A stretch of 64,000 bases of DNA from Pyrobaculum islandicum DSM 4184. Its GTDB lineage: Archaea; Thermoproteota; Thermoprotei; Thermoproteales; Thermoproteaceae. Position numbers and translations under genes: made by a program. How positions within the stretch are numbered: the first letter of the stretch is position 1; every line of letters starts with the position of its first letter. Below, one piece after another: positions 24,345 to 32,852 of this stretch. The stretch is from contig NC_008701.1 of the NCBI RefSeq assembly GCF_000015205.1, forward strand, positions 62,001-126,000, read 5' to 3'. Below the pieces are notes generated by a model. The model did no database searches. It was given only the letters and a program-made list of their open reading frames with translations, and was not told the origin of the DNA.

Positions 24345-24959
24345 GTGGATTGGGGGAGGATTGCGTTGTGGTTTTACGCCAGGTTTTTCGCTGGCGCGTT
24401 GTCGACGGCTAGTAGAGAGGGCGCTTACGCAAACATCGTCCTCTTTCCTGTATTGATTTTCGCGGGAGAGGACCCCCTCGCCGTGTTGCTTGGCTTCGCC
24501 ATCGCGGCGGCTGTGGCGATAGCGCTGAACCTAGCCGCGTCCCGTAGAGCGATACAAGGGCCGATATTCCGGGTGGGGTCGCTCACGGCGCTAGCCGGCG
24601 TAGTCGCCGGATTCCTAACCTTCCTACTCCTCCCCCTCCCCATCCTCAAATACCTCGTAGCCGCCGCCATGTTCGCCACCGGCGGAAAGCTACTGGCAGA
24701 TGCGGCGTGGGGGAAGAGGGAGTTCTACCTCAAGCACCCGGCGGCCCGAGCCGTGTTAAACTTCGTAGTTGGCGTGCTAGATGTGTTTATTGGAACAGCG
24801 GCTAGTTTTGCCCTCGCGAGGGCGTTTGTTAGAGAGCTTGAGGCCCTCCTCCCGGCGGCTAGGGTTGGGGAGGCGGCCTTAAGCGTAGAGCTTAAGCATC
24901 GGGTCGCGGTGGGGGCTTCGTGGCGGGGTTGGGGATATTCCTTGGCCAACGTCTCGTAA
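24345..24959 (+). CDS. Membrane protein of unknown function
   Basis: 204 residues with about five hydrophobic segments; the first ~145 residues are clearly membrane-like, while the C-terminal 35 residues (ELKHRVAVGASWRGWGYS) are soluble and arginine-rich. No motif identifies a family. Start chosen at the GTG-type codon at 24345, 20 bases after a TATA-like box. The C-terminal part changes character abruptly, and downstream DNA to 25115 holds no gene, so the 3' end may have been altered. Confidence 0.45.
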   Translation: MDWGRIALWFYARFFAGALSTASREGAYANIVLFPVLIFAGEDPLAVLLGFAIAAAVAIALNLAASRRAIQGPIFRVGSLTALAGVVAGFLTFLLLPLPILKYLVAAAMFATGGKLLADAAWGKREFYLKHPAARAVLNFVVGVLDVFIGTAASFALARAFVRELEALLPAARVGEAALSVELKHRVAVGASWRGWGYSLANVS

Positions 24960-25115
24960 ACTGCGCCGGAAACCAGCGGCTTCTAGACGCTGCCATGGGG
25001 CTACTCATCGCCGACCCTCCCCCCGCCGTAGATAACTGCCAGGAGGGGCTTCCTCAGCCGGCTCAGTAGAGTCAGCTCCTCTCTCATACAGATAACGTTT
25101 AATAACGTCGACGAG
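24960..25115. other. Intergenic DNA with a possible gene remnant
   Basis: No convincing gene. On the minus strand, 25005-25087 encodes a 27-residue peptide (MREELTLLSRLRKPLLAVIY and a short Gly/Arg tail) that looks like a piece of a larger protein. No RNA structure or repeat was recognised. Confidence 0.3.
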
Positions 25116-25625
25116 TTAGATTTTGCCGTGTAGATACCACTGAAATATTACGATGTTCTTCTCCACGGTTTCTGGGTGTACTCCAAACTCTTCGGCTGTT
25201 CTAATGGAGTCGTATCTAAGTCCGTGTTTTTTAGCGGCGTAGTATAGGAGGGCGGCGATTACGCCCTCTGGCTTGAGGCCGTCTAACGCGCCTTTAGACT
25301 TGAGGAAGTTGTAGAGGTTTTTTACCTCTTCTGCAATAGCCACGCCGTATTTCCCCCTCACTTGTTCAAGTAGTTGCTCAACGCGGTCTCTGGGATAACG
25401 AACTCCCTCTTGGTAGAGCTTTGCGTACCATTTATATACGCAGAGAAGAGATACGCCGTACTTAACCGCAATCTTATCTATAGAAGTCGCCTCGCCAAGT
25501 CTCTTTTTACATAGATATTCAACAGCCGCAAGAAAACACTTGTCTCCCTCTACGCCTATGTTAAAAACTACATCTTCTATACAACGTGTGAGGGGGTCTT
25601 CTCTCCGTTGCCAATAGGAAAACAT
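25116..25625 (-). CDS. TFIIB-like cyclin-fold protein without zinc ribbon
   Basis: 169 residues. The segment KPEGVIAALLYYAAKKHG (about 119-136) followed by AEEFGVHPETVEKNI matches the core of a TFIIB cyclin repeat, where R/K-P-x-x-I-A-A-A-x-x-Y precedes a DNA-facing helix. The N-terminal half (AAVEYLCKKRLGEATSIDKIAVKYGV) reads as a second, shorter repeat. The N-terminal zinc ribbon and B-reader of normal TFB are absent. It could bind TBP-promoter DNA without recruiting polymerase and so act as a regulator; that is inference. It is divergent from purP with starts 73 bases apart. Weak similarity to other helix-turn-helix proteins cannot be ruled out. Confidence 0.5.
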   Translation of the reverse strand: MFSYWQRREDPLTRCIEDVVFNIGVEGDKCFLAAVEYLCKKRLGEATSIDKIAVKYGVSLLCVYKWYAKLYQEGVRYPRDRVEQLLEQVRGKYGVAIAEEVKNLYNFLKSKGALDGLKPEGVIAALLYYAAKKHGLRYDSIRTAEEFGVHPETVEKNIVIFQWYLHGKI

Positions 25626-25697
25626 ATTGAAATGTTACGTCAGACTTATATCTTTGTCGCCATACAAAAATTCAAAAGTCTTCAACATCTGGAGCAC

Positions 25698-26699
25698 ATG
25701 TCTGTATTAAAGAGATATGACTTAGAAAAACTTGCTGTAGCAACAGTGGCGTCTCATACTGCATTACAAATTCTGAGGGGGGCAAAGAAATATGGTTTTA
25801 GGACTATTGCGATAGCGGGTAGAGCCGACGTCGCCGAATTTTACCAACAGTTTAACTTCATAGACGAAGTGTGGACTGTAGACTTTAGAAATTTTGTAAA
25901 AGCGGCTGAAAAACTGGTAGAAGCCAATGCAGTTTTTATACCACATGGCTCTTACGTAGAATACGTCGGCTGGAGACAGGCGCTGGAGGCGCCGGTTCCC
26001 ACCCTCGGCTGTAGAGAGTTAATCAAGTGGGAGGCAGATCAGTACAAGAAGATGGAGCTCCTCCAGAGAGGCGGCATCCCCACGTCGAGGGTCTACAAAA
26101 CGCCGGAGGAGGTGGATAGGCCCGTCATAGTTAAGCTCTTCGGCGCCAAGGGGGGCAGGGGGTACTTCCTCGCTAGAGATAGAGAGGAGCTGAGGAGGAG
26201 GCTGGCCGGCTTGAGCGACTACATTATCCAGGAGTACGTATTCGGCGTGCCGGCCTACTACCATTACTTCTCCTCGCCGGTCTACGGCAGGGTGGAGGTC
26301 TTTGGCGCAGACATTAGGTACGAGTCTAACGTAGACGGGAGGACCTTCGGCTGGGTAGAGCCCACTTTCGTCGTCGTGGGCAACCTCCCCCTGGTTCTTA
26401 GGGAGTCTTTACTCCCAACGATATGGAAGTACGGCGTCCAGTTTGCCAAAGCCGTCGAGGAGGTGGTCGGCTGCAGACTTGCGGGGCCCTACTGCCTGGA
26501 GTCTATAATAAGAGACGACATGTCAATCTCAGTCTTCGAGTTCTCTGGGCGGATTGTGGCTGGGACGAACATATACATGGGCTACGGCTCGCCCTACTCA
26601 GTCCTCTACTTCGACAGGCCTATGGACATGGGGGAGAGGATAGCCCACGAGATAAGGGAGGCCGCCCGGAGGGGCCGCCTAGAGGATCTCTTCACGTAG
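25698..26699 (+). CDS. purP: FAICAR synthetase PurP, paralogue 1
   Basis: 333 residues from the ATG at 25698; the frame is open further upstream but that part overlaps the divergent gene and promoter. Formate- and ATP-dependent ligase that converts AICAR to FAICAR, replacing folate-dependent PurH formylation in archaea. ATP-grasp features: [18 protein letters not shown] (about 137-154), IIQEYVFGV, and near the C-terminus [15 protein letters not shown] with metal-binding Glu/Asn. N-terminal [18 protein letters not shown] is the family's nucleotide-binding start. TATA-like CTTATATCTTT (25648-25658). Its last eight bases overlap the convergent second paralogue. Confidence 0.88.
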   Translation: MSVLKRYDLEKLAVATVASHTALQILRGAKKYGFRTIAIAGRADVAEFYQQFNFIDEVWTVDFRNFVKAAEKLVEANAVFIPHGSYVEYVGWRQALEAPVPTLGCRELIKWEADQYKKMELLQRGGIPTSRVYKTPEEVDRPVIVKLFGAKGGRGYFLARDREELRRRLAGLSDYIIQEYVFGVPAYYHYFSSPVYGRVEVFGADIRYESNVDGRTFGWVEPTFVVVGNLPLVLRESLLPTIWKYGVQFAKAVEEVVGCRLAGPYCLESIIRDDMSISVFEFSGRIVAGTNIYMGYGSPYSVLYFDRPMDMGERIAHEIREAARRGRLEDLFT

Positions 26700-27732
26700 T
26701 AATTTCAGGGAGTCTCCCCTGCTCGGCGGCTTCGCGGATCTCCATAGCTATCCTCCTCCCTATCGATATCGGTTTGCCGAAGTAGAGCTTGGAGTACTGC
26801 CCCCCGATCCCAATGTATACGTTAGTGCCGCCGCCTATCCTCGGCGCGACGTCGTAAACCACGAGGTCCAGCTGGGGTGTCACAATGAACTGAAGGGTGA
26901 AAGGCCCGATCACCCCCGGGGGGACGAGACGGCGTGCCGCCTCCACAAATCTGTAGCCGACGTCGAACACCTTCTCGAGGAGGGACTCTCGTATTGTCGC
27001 AGGCTCGTGGCCCACCTCTATATACCTCACCTCAGGGTCTACCTCCAGCTGGTCTCTGGCAGGCAGGCGGAACACCCCATCTAGGTTGCTCTGTATCCTC
27101 CTGTCGAAACTGTGTAACTCAAGCCGTCTCCTCATGACTGAGTAGAAGTAGTTGGCGTTGAAATGGGCCCCGAGGACCAGCTCCTCGATGGAAGACCGCT
27201 CTAAGTCCTCCAGCTTTATCACTCCGGCGTCTGCCAGACGTTTGGCCTTTCTGTATAGGTCGTCGCGGTCGCGGGCGATGAAGAACCCCCTCTCGACCCT
27301 CCTCTCCGCCTCTGGCATTTTGACGATAACTGGGCGGTCCACCTCGTCCGGTCTAAAAGTCCTAGGCCGCCTTATCCCTGCCTCGTCTAGCAAACGGTAG
27401 TAGTTCTGAGGCCCCGTCCTCTCCTCCCACCTTAGTAGGAACCGGTTCCCGAAGATCGGCACTGGGAACTCTCTCTCTATGGCGTCGTAGCCCACATATA
27501 CTGCGAAAGATCTATTTGGGACAAAAACCGCCTCCTCGGCCTTTAATAAGTCTACGATCTTCAATATGTCTCTATAGTCATCTAATACAATTAGCTTGTC
27601 TACCACGGGGAACTCTCTGTAGGCCCTCTCCCTCCCCTTCTTTGCTATAGCCACTGTCTTCAGCCCTTCGTCTCTGGCGCCATCTAACACGTCTAATGCG
27701 CTATGGGACGCCAACACAGCCACAGAAACCAT
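26692..27732 (-). CDS. purP: FAICAR synthetase PurP, paralogue 2
   Basis: 346 residues from the ATG at 27732; sixteen extra codons upstream are in frame but lie on the TATA-like TCTATAAACT (about 27750-27759). Same ATP-grasp family as the neighbour: VASH-type start ([20 protein letters not shown]), [18 protein letters not shown] where the glycine-rich loop is less regular, and [18 protein letters not shown] near the C-terminus. Two PurP copies are known in several hyperthermophiles; the enzyme may act as a hetero-oligomer or one copy may have shifted function. The altered glycine loop favours some divergence. The gene converges on paralogue 1 with overlapping stops and shares a 76-base divergent region with hemA. 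Confidence 0.82.
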   Translation of the reverse strand: MVSVAVLASHSALDVLDGARDEGLKTVAIAKKGRERAYREFPVVDKLIVLDDYRDILKIVDLLKAEEAVFVPNRSFAVYVGYDAIEREFPVPIFGNRFLLRWEERTGPQNYYRLLDEAGIRRPRTFRPDEVDRPVIVKMPEAERRVERGFFIARDRDDLYRKAKRLADAGVIKLEDLERSSIEELVLGAHFNANYFYSVMRRRLELHSFDRRIQSNLDGVFRLPARDQLEVDPEVRYIEVGHEPATIRESLLEKVFDVGYRFVEAARRLVPPGVIGPFTLQFIVTPQLDLVVYDVAPRIGGGTNVYIGIGGQYSKLYFGKPISIGRRIAMEIREAAEQGRLPEITT

Positions 27733-27793
27733 AGACAGAAGTAAGCAACAGTTTATAGACATTTCTTTGTATAATATCACTTAAATAGCTGTA

Positions 27794-27810
27794 ATCTCTT
27801 AACGAGAGAT
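27794..27810 (+). promoter_or_regulatory. Inverted repeat over the hemA start
   Basis: ATCTCT-TAACG-AGAGAT at 27794-27810 is a perfect six-base inverted repeat that ends in the hemA start codon (ATG at 27809). The TATA-like TTAAATAG lies at 27781-27788. A protein bound here would block transcription start, or the RNA could fold over the start codon. Short enough to be chance. Confidence 0.35.
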
Positions 27811-28990
27811 GGATCTACTCTCTCCCCTCTCCGCCATAGTTTTGACGTATAGAGAGGTTGACACAGATACGCTTGGAAAAATTGGCGAAGAAATGCGTAA
27901 ATGTCTTGAGCAAATGGGGCGGGGCACGCCTATATACGTCTTACATACTTGTGGCAGAGTTGAAGCCTATTTGTACGGCGCCTCGCCAGAGGAGGTACAG
28001 ACTGTGGCAGAGACCTACAGGAAATATGTCAACTCTGTACGTATAATCGCCGGCGTCGAGGCGGCGCGCCACCTCTTCCGTGTGGCGGCTGGGCTGGACT
28101 CTATGTTGATCGGCGAGACCGACGTACTTGGCCAGCTGGAGGAAGCCTTTGACAGACAGGTGAGAGCCGGCTACACCAGAGGCTTGCTGAAGACTATAGT
28201 AGAGAGGGCCGTGCGGGTGGGGAAGCGGGTGAGGACGGAGACCGCGATATCTAGGGGGCCCAGGGGGCTGGGCTCTCTTTCAATAATCTACGTGTCGCGT
28301 CTCCTCGACATGAGACAAGCCAAAGTCGCAGTATTGGGAGCTGGCGCAGTTGGCGCCGGGCTAGCTATGGAGCTGGCGGCCAGGGGTGTGAAAAAGCTCT
28401 ATATATTAAACAGGACTTTAGAAAAAGCTAAGGAGGTTGCGGCTAAGACGGGGGGAGAGGCCAGGCCGCTGACTAAGGAAGAAGTAGAGCGCTGTCTGAG
28501 AGAGTGCGACGTAGTGTTCTCCTCAGTGCACTCCATGGAGTATATAATAGATAAAATACCAGAGGGGGCCTCTGTAAAAGTAGTGGTGGACCTCGGCGTC
28601 CCCCAGACCGTGGCGTCTGGCCTACCTGTGAAAGTTGTACGGATAGAAGACCTCAGGGAGATAGCGGAGCAATACAACGCAGAGAGAGCCTCCGAGATAG
28701 CCAAAGCTGAGGCCATAGTCGAAGAGGAGCTGGCGATACTACCCAAGCTCCTCGCCAGGAGATATATAGAAGAGACAGTCTCCACTTTTATTGAAACGGC
28801 TATGTTGGCCGCAGAAGAGGAGGGGGCTAGAGCCGGTTGTAACACGGCGACTCTAGCCGCGAGAACCACAGTGAAAAGAATTCTCCTACCCCTTGTAGAG
28901 AGGCTAAAAAAGATGGCAGAAGATGGCCAGATAGAAGAGGCTGTAAAACTAGCGCAGATGCTGTCGCAGACCATCGGCAGAAAAATATAA
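27809..28990 (+). CDS. hemA: Glutamyl-tRNA reductase HemA
   Basis: 393 residues. Catalytic cysteine in [10 protein letters not shown] (C48), the family's SCNRTE-like site; substrate loop [19 protein letters not shown](P) fold [14 protein letters not shown]; helical dimerisation tail from about 300. It reduces glutamyl-tRNA(Glu) to glutamate-1-semialdehyde, the first committed step of tetrapyrrole synthesis. Its product is the substrate of HemL, encoded at 45969-47243. Divergent from PurP paralogue 2. The stop is 22 bases before the tRNA-Pro gene. Confidence 0.95.
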   Translation: MDLLSPLSAIVLTYREVDTDTLGKIGEEMRKCLEQMGRGTPIYVLHTCGRVEAYLYGASPEEVQTVAETYRKYVNSVRIIAGVEAARHLFRVAAGLDSMLIGETDVLGQLEEAFDRQVRAGYTRGLLKTIVERAVRVGKRVRTETAISRGPRGLGSLSIIYVSRLLDMRQAKVAVLGAGAVGAGLAMELAARGVKKLYILNRTLEKAKEVAAKTGGEARPLTKEEVERCLRECDVVFSSVHSMEYIIDKIPEGASVKVVVDLGVPQTVASGLPVKVVRIEDLREIAEQYNAERASEIAKAEAIVEEELAILPKLLARRYIEETVSTFIETAMLAAEEEGARAGCNTATLAARTTVKRILLPLVERLKKMAEDGQIEEAVKLAQMLSQTIGRKI

Positions 28991-29012
28991 AAACTGTAGG
29001 AGAGTAACGTAA

Positions 29013-29127
29013 GGGGCCGTAGTCTAGCCTGGTAGGATAGGGCTTAAAGCCCTCTAAAGCGCGGTTCGGGTCCGCGTGATCCCGGGTTCGCGGTAGAGCC
29101 GGCCCACAAATCCCGGCGGCCCCACCA
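29013..29127 (+). tRNA. tRNA-Pro(CGG) with two non-canonical introns
   Basis: Acceptor stem GGGGCCG (29013-29019) pairs with CGGCCCC (29117-29123), discriminator A at 29124, and CCA is encoded (29125-29127). D stem GTCT/GGAT. Anticodon stem CGCGG/CCGCG with loop TTCGGGT; anticodon CGG at 29067-29069. Two insertions break the cloverleaf: about 20 bases at 29040-29059 between positions 26 and 27, containing an AGGGC/GCCCT hairpin, and 18 bases at about 29090-29107 inside the T loop (TTC ... AAAT). Boundaries are uncertain by one base. Spliced length of positions 1-73 is 74 bases. Multiple introns outside the anticodon are a Thermoproteales trait. Confidence 0.88.
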
Positions 29128-29240
29128 CTCACACATCGCTCTACTGTCGCCCAAGCGCGGCCTGGCCTATATAAACGTTGGCCATCTACAACTACGCCAT
29201 AGGCGTGGCAAAACTTTTAACTAGATGCGCCGCCAATTGT

Positions 29241-29708
29241 ATGGCCATAACACTTTCTCCCGCAGTAGCAGAGCTTTTGAAGAGGGCGGCTGGGGACCGG
29301 GATGTAGAGGCTTTTCTCGCAGATCTGTTGGCCGGGAGGCTCGACCCGCCCGAGCGCGTCGAGCTGTATCTCCGCCTACACGAGAAATACCTCAGGGAGG
29401 CCGAGGAGCTGTATAGAGGGGGCGATCTTGTACAAGCCGGCGAGAGGTACTGGGGCGCGGTCACAGCCCTGCTGAACGCGTTGGCCAAGAAAAGGGGAGA
29501 GCCTCACTACAGCCACAGAGACTATGCGGTGCTAATCGACAGACTGTACAGAGAGACAAAAGACAGAGAACTCGTCACGGCGTTCGCCATGGCGGAAAGG
29601 CTACATGCCAACTTCTACCGCAACTTCCTCTCGCCGGAGGGCTTTGAAGTCCACAGGGAGTCCGCGCTGAGGCTCGTGGAGAAGCTAAAAAAGCTGGCCG
29701 AGACCTAG
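29241..29708 (+). CDS. PaREP1-family protein
   Basis: 155 residues from the ATG at 29241; 21 more codons are open upstream, but the TATA-like ACTTTTAACT (29213-29222) favours this start. LRLHEKYLREAEELYRGGDLVQAGERYWGAVTALLNALA (split here: EKYLREAEELYRGGD, then VQAGERYWGAV) is the PaREP1 helical hairpin. The protein is all-helical and soluble. Function unknown. Its stop overlaps the stop of the convergent Tat-exported protein by four bases. Confidence 0.75.
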   Translation: MAITLSPAVAELLKRAAGDRDVEAFLADLLAGRLDPPERVELYLRLHEKYLREAEELYRGGDLVQAGERYWGAVTALLNALAKKRGEPHYSHRDYAVLIDRLYRETKDRELVTAFAMAERLHANFYRNFLSPEGFEVHRESALRLVEKLKKLAET

Positions 29709-31033
29709 GCGTCTACGACCTCGGCTATAGTGACTAGGGGCTTAAAGACGTAGTCCTTGAGATAGTGAACAAACGCGGCTCTGTAAACCCTAAGGGCGTA
29801 CTTGGCGCCCGGGGCGGCGTCTGTTGAAACCTTTGCTATATAGTTGGCAACAGCTCCATACGCCTGGAAGTTGAAGCCTGCGTATAGTTTCTTTATAAGG
29901 GACGCCACCGTGCTGGGGACTTTGTTGGCGATGAGATCGCCAACGGGAAGGCCCACCCCCAGTGTTCCACCGACGTCTAGAAGAGGCTCATTTTTCATAA
30001 TCTCGAGGTACCAAAGTGTGTTATAATCTCCCAATTTGCCGTCTATCCCCGTGTAGGTGCGGGTCTCCGCGGGGCTGATGGAGGTCGGCATCTTTGGGAT
30101 GTAGCCAACTGACCTAAGCGCAATGTTCCCGTTTTCAAAGGCGAGGTTTAGCATGTATAAACTGGCGCGTGTGTCAACCACATTGCATGTGTAGATATCA
30201 TATACGTCGTAGCCGATGACCCTCCATATTGAAGAGTAGAACATCACAGCCGCCGACTGCCCGTCGGCTGGGGCGTAGCCTCCGCTACCTTGCGATATTA
30301 GGTTGCCCGTGCCCCAGCTGTACTCTCCGGTTATTCTAAGCTCTGTGCCCCACTTCAAGCTAAGTGCACCGTAGGCGTTTAACTTTAGAGCGCTACCGTC
30401 TACTTTGTAGCCGAACCAGATATCTTCGCCGAAGGCTTTTGAAGACGAGTCTTTTAGGGCGACTGCCGGCACGTAATCTGGATCCGTGAGATTGACGTCT
30501 GAGATGTAAAACACCTTGGCCTCTGGACAAGTCGCAAATCTATGGCCGGTGCTCCTCCTGGCGGCCCCCCTCACTCTATATACTCTGCTCCTCAACGCCG
30601 GCCTCTCAATTACGTCTGTGTAAAACAGCGGCTCCGCGGGCGCGGTGGGCAGTATGGTAAACAGGGCGTGTTCCGTAGACGTAGGGTTGTCTCTCCTCAG
30701 CTGTTCTTCAACCCAGCTCTCGGCCTGTCTCTTAACTCTCCTCTTGTCTAGCCTAAGGACGCCGTCTTTTACAGCCACCTCCTCCACAACGCCATCTGGC
30801 TCCCACACCAGAAGTGCGTTGAAGTCTACAGGTCTGTCGAACTCGTCTACGAACTTGAGCTCCACCACGTCGTCGTTACTTGCGAATTCAGATACCCGCT
30901 CAAACCAGTAGCTCCTCGTCTGCGGCCTCGCCGCGTTTTTCAAGACGCCTAGGAGTTGCCAGCCGCCAACCGCCGCAACCGCGCCTGCCACGCCCAACGT
31001 GAGGAGTCTTCTCCTGGTGATCCCCCACCCCAT
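29705..31033 (-). CDS. Tat-exported protein of unknown function
   Basis: 442 residues. The N-terminus GITRRRLLTLGVAGAVAAVGG is a twin-arginine signal (Arg 7-9 followed by a hydrophobic stretch), so the protein should be exported folded. The rest is beta-rich with aromatic and Gly-rich stretches (EYSWGTGNLISQGSGG) and a helical C-terminal quarter. No catalytic motif or cofactor site is recognised. It resembles fast-evolving exported proteins restricted to Pyrobaculum. Monocistronic between a convergent PaREP1 gene and purK. Confidence 0.6.
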   Translation of the reverse strand: MGWGITRRRLLTLGVAGAVAAVGGWQLLGVLKNAARPQTRSYWFERVSEFASNDDVVELKFVDEFDRPVDFNALLVWEPDGVVEEVAVKDGVLRLDKRRVKRQAESWVEEQLRRDNPTSTEHALFTILPTAPAEPLFYTDVIERPALRSRVYRVRGAARRSTGHRFATCPEAKVFYISDVNLTDPDYVPAVALKDSSSKAFGEDIWFGYKVDGSALKLNAYGALSLKWGTELRITGEYSWGTGNLISQGSGGYAPADGQSAAVMFYSSIWRVIGYDVYDIYTCNVVDTRASLYMLNLAFENGNIALRSVGYIPKMPTSISPAETRTYTGIDGKLGDYNTLWYLEIMKNEPLLDVGGTLGVGLPVGDLIANKVPSTVASLIKKLYAGFNFQAYGAVANYIAKVSTDAAPGAKYALRVYRAAFVHYLKDYVFKPLVTIAEVVDA

Positions 31034-31080
31034 AGCCGGGAGAATCTACTATTTTTTACGTTCGTTTTTTGTTGTTTTTT

Positions 31081-32157
31081 CTATTGTCTACTGCCGTAGT
31101 TTTTGAGGACGAGTTCTGGGAATTTTCTGCCGTAGATTATCCTCATCGCCTCTCGGGCCTTGGCTATGGCCTCCGCCGTGGTGTCTGCTGTGATGTTTAC
31201 GTGGCCCATCTTGCGCCTGGGCCGCGCCTCCGCCTTGCCGTACCAGTACACCTTGCCGAGCCTCTCCAGCTCCCTAATGGGTGGGCTGGCGACGCCCAGT
31301 AGGTTCACCATGGCGGTGGGCGCTAAGGCGCGTGGCCTCCTGAGGGGGAGGCCGACGGCTGCTCTGACGTGGTTTTCGAACTGGGAGGCGTCTGTCTCTA
31401 GGGTCCAGTGGCCTGTGTTGTGGACGCGGGGCGCGATCTCATTGACGAGAATCCTGCCGCTTCTGTCTTCGAAGAACTCCACGGCGAGGATGCCTACGTA
31501 TCTACGCCACTCCAGGATCTTCTCCACGTATCTATAGGCCTCGGGCGGCGCCTCGGCGGGGGCGTAGTTCCACACCAAGATGCCTTGGACGTAGTAGTTC
31601 TGGGCGGGCGGGTAGAAGTACACGTCGCCGTCTTCAGACCTAGCCGCTATTATTGAGAACTCCCTCGCGATGTTTACGTATTCCTCCACCAGGAGGGGGC
31701 CCTCCGCGGGCGGCCTCTCTCTGGGGAGCAGATACTGGCCCTTGCCGTCGTAGCCGCCGGAGGGCACCTTGGCGATGGCTCTCCCCCACTTGGCCGCCAG
31801 TTCCATAGCCTCTGCGCCATCTCTAGCCACAGCCCAGCGGGGGGTCGGCACCCCCAGCTCGCCGAGCGCCTCCCTCTCCCATATCCTACTCTTCTTCACC
31901 CTAAGGTAGTCCAGATGGGGCCTCAGCTTGCCCAGTTTGTGGGCGTATTCCGCCACCTCCCATTCCACATTTTCAAACTCGAAGGTGACGTAGTCCGCCC
32001 TCTCTACCTCCCGCAGCGGGTCGCTCGCCTTAATAGCATATTTATACGCAGGGGCTCTGGGGTCTGGGTCGTAGACGACAAAGTCCAGCGGCAGTCTGGC
32101 GGCTGCCCAGGACATCATAAGTGCCAGCTGGCCCCCTCCGAGAACCAATAGCCGCAT
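31081..32157 (-). CDS. purK: N5-carboxyaminoimidazole ribonucleotide synthetase PurK
   Basis: 358 residues, ATP-grasp. N-terminal LVLGGGQLALMMSWAA binds substrate; AIAKVPSGGYDGKGQ (about 139-153) is the glycine-rich ATP loop; LLVEEYV; VNEIAPRVHNTGHWT (about 256-270) holds metal ligands. It carboxylates AIR to N5-CAIR with ATP and bicarbonate; PurE then rearranges the product. purE lies just upstream on the same strand, 70 bases away, with a separate TATA-like TTTTTATAAA before purK (32177-32186). Confidence 0.93.
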   Translation of the reverse strand: MRLLVLGGGQLALMMSWAAARLPLDFVVYDPDPRAPAYKYAIKASDPLREVERADYVTFEFENVEWEVAEYAHKLGKLRPHLDYLRVKKSRIWEREALGELGVPTPRWAVARDGAEAMELAAKWGRAIAKVPSGGYDGKGQYLLPRERPPAEGPLLVEEYVNIAREFSIIAARSEDGDVYFYPPAQNYYVQGILVWNYAPAEAPPEAYRYVEKILEWRRYVGILAVEFFEDRSGRILVNEIAPRVHNTGHWTLETDASQFENHVRAAVGLPLRRPRALAPTAMVNLLGVASPPIRELERLGKVYWYGKAEARPRRKMGHVNITADTTAEAIAKAREAMRIIYGRKFPELVLKNYGSRQ

Positions 32158-32176
32158 GGTTTCTATTAACTAGCTG

Positions 32177-32186
32177 TTTTATAAAA
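32177..32186 (-). promoter_or_regulatory. TATA box of purK
   Basis: TTTTTATAAA on the minus strand, centred about 25 bases before the purK ATG (32157). The bases after it (AACAGCTAGTTAATAG) resemble those after the purL TATA box (CAGCCAGTTCCTAT). Confidence 0.55.
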
Positions 32187-32227
32187 ATTCCGCAACCGCC
32201 GAGTTTTACCCCCCCTAGATTTTTATT

Positions 32228-32710
32228 TTATGGCTTAAAATCGCCTAAGAAACTTTTTGAAAGAACTTCATCGCGCATTTGTGCCATGTGTTTTTTCACT
32301 TTCTCTTTCACCTCGGGGTATTTTATGCCTAAGATTCTAGCTGCGAGAAAAGCCGCATTTGCAGCTCCGCCTATTGCCACAGTGGCTACGGGAGTGCCCC
32401 TGGGCATTTGGACGATAGACAGTAGCGAGTCTAAACCGCCGAGGTGTTTTGTCGGTATGGGGACGCCTATGACAGGCAACGGCGTATATGCCGCAGTCAT
32501 GCCTGGCAGATGGGCAGCCCCTCCAGCCCCGGCTATAATTACGTCAAATTCCTGCTCTGCCTTTTTAGCAAATTCTGCCATAAAATCTGGCGTCCTATGG
32601 GCGCTTACTACTCTAGCTTCATATGGTATTTCTAACATCTTTAAAACTTCTAGAGCCTCTTTCATAACCTCTAGGTCGTTTATAGACCCCATTATCACAG
32701 CCACCTTCAT
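32228..32710 (-). CDS. purE: N5-CAIR mutase PurE
   Basis: 160 residues. [14 protein letters not shown] (3-16), [10 protein letters not shown] and [15 protein letters not shown] are the class I PurE motifs; the SAHR histidine is catalytic. It converts N5-CAIR from PurK to CAIR. Size is normal. TATA-like GGTATAAATTGG on the minus strand lies at about 32729-32740. It is divergent from purL with a 142-base AT-rich gap. Confidence 0.95.
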   Translation of the reverse strand: MKVAVIMGSINDLEVMKEALEVLKMLEIPYEARVVSAHRTPDFMAEFAKKAEQEFDVIIAGAGGAAHLPGMTAAYTPLPVIGVPIPTKHLGGLDSLLSIVQMPRGTPVATVAIGGAANAAFLAARILGIKYPEVKEKVKKHMAQMRDEVLSKSFLGDFKP

Positions 32711-32825
32711 GTCCCAGGTGACTTAGACCAATTTATACCTTCCCCGGTAATATTTTAAACATATGCGTAAAATCGCCTACGTCCCTTCAATAAAAATCCG
32801 CAGTATATTTAACCGAGTGATTAAA

Positions 32826-32835
32826 CTTTTATAAC
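32826..32835 (+). promoter_or_regulatory. TATA box of purL
   Basis: CTTTTATAAC, centred about 23 bases before the purL ATG (32853). The downstream bases CAGCCAGTTCCTAT resemble those downstream of the purK TATA box. Confidence 0.55.
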
Positions 32836-32852
32836 AGCCAGTTCCTATACCC

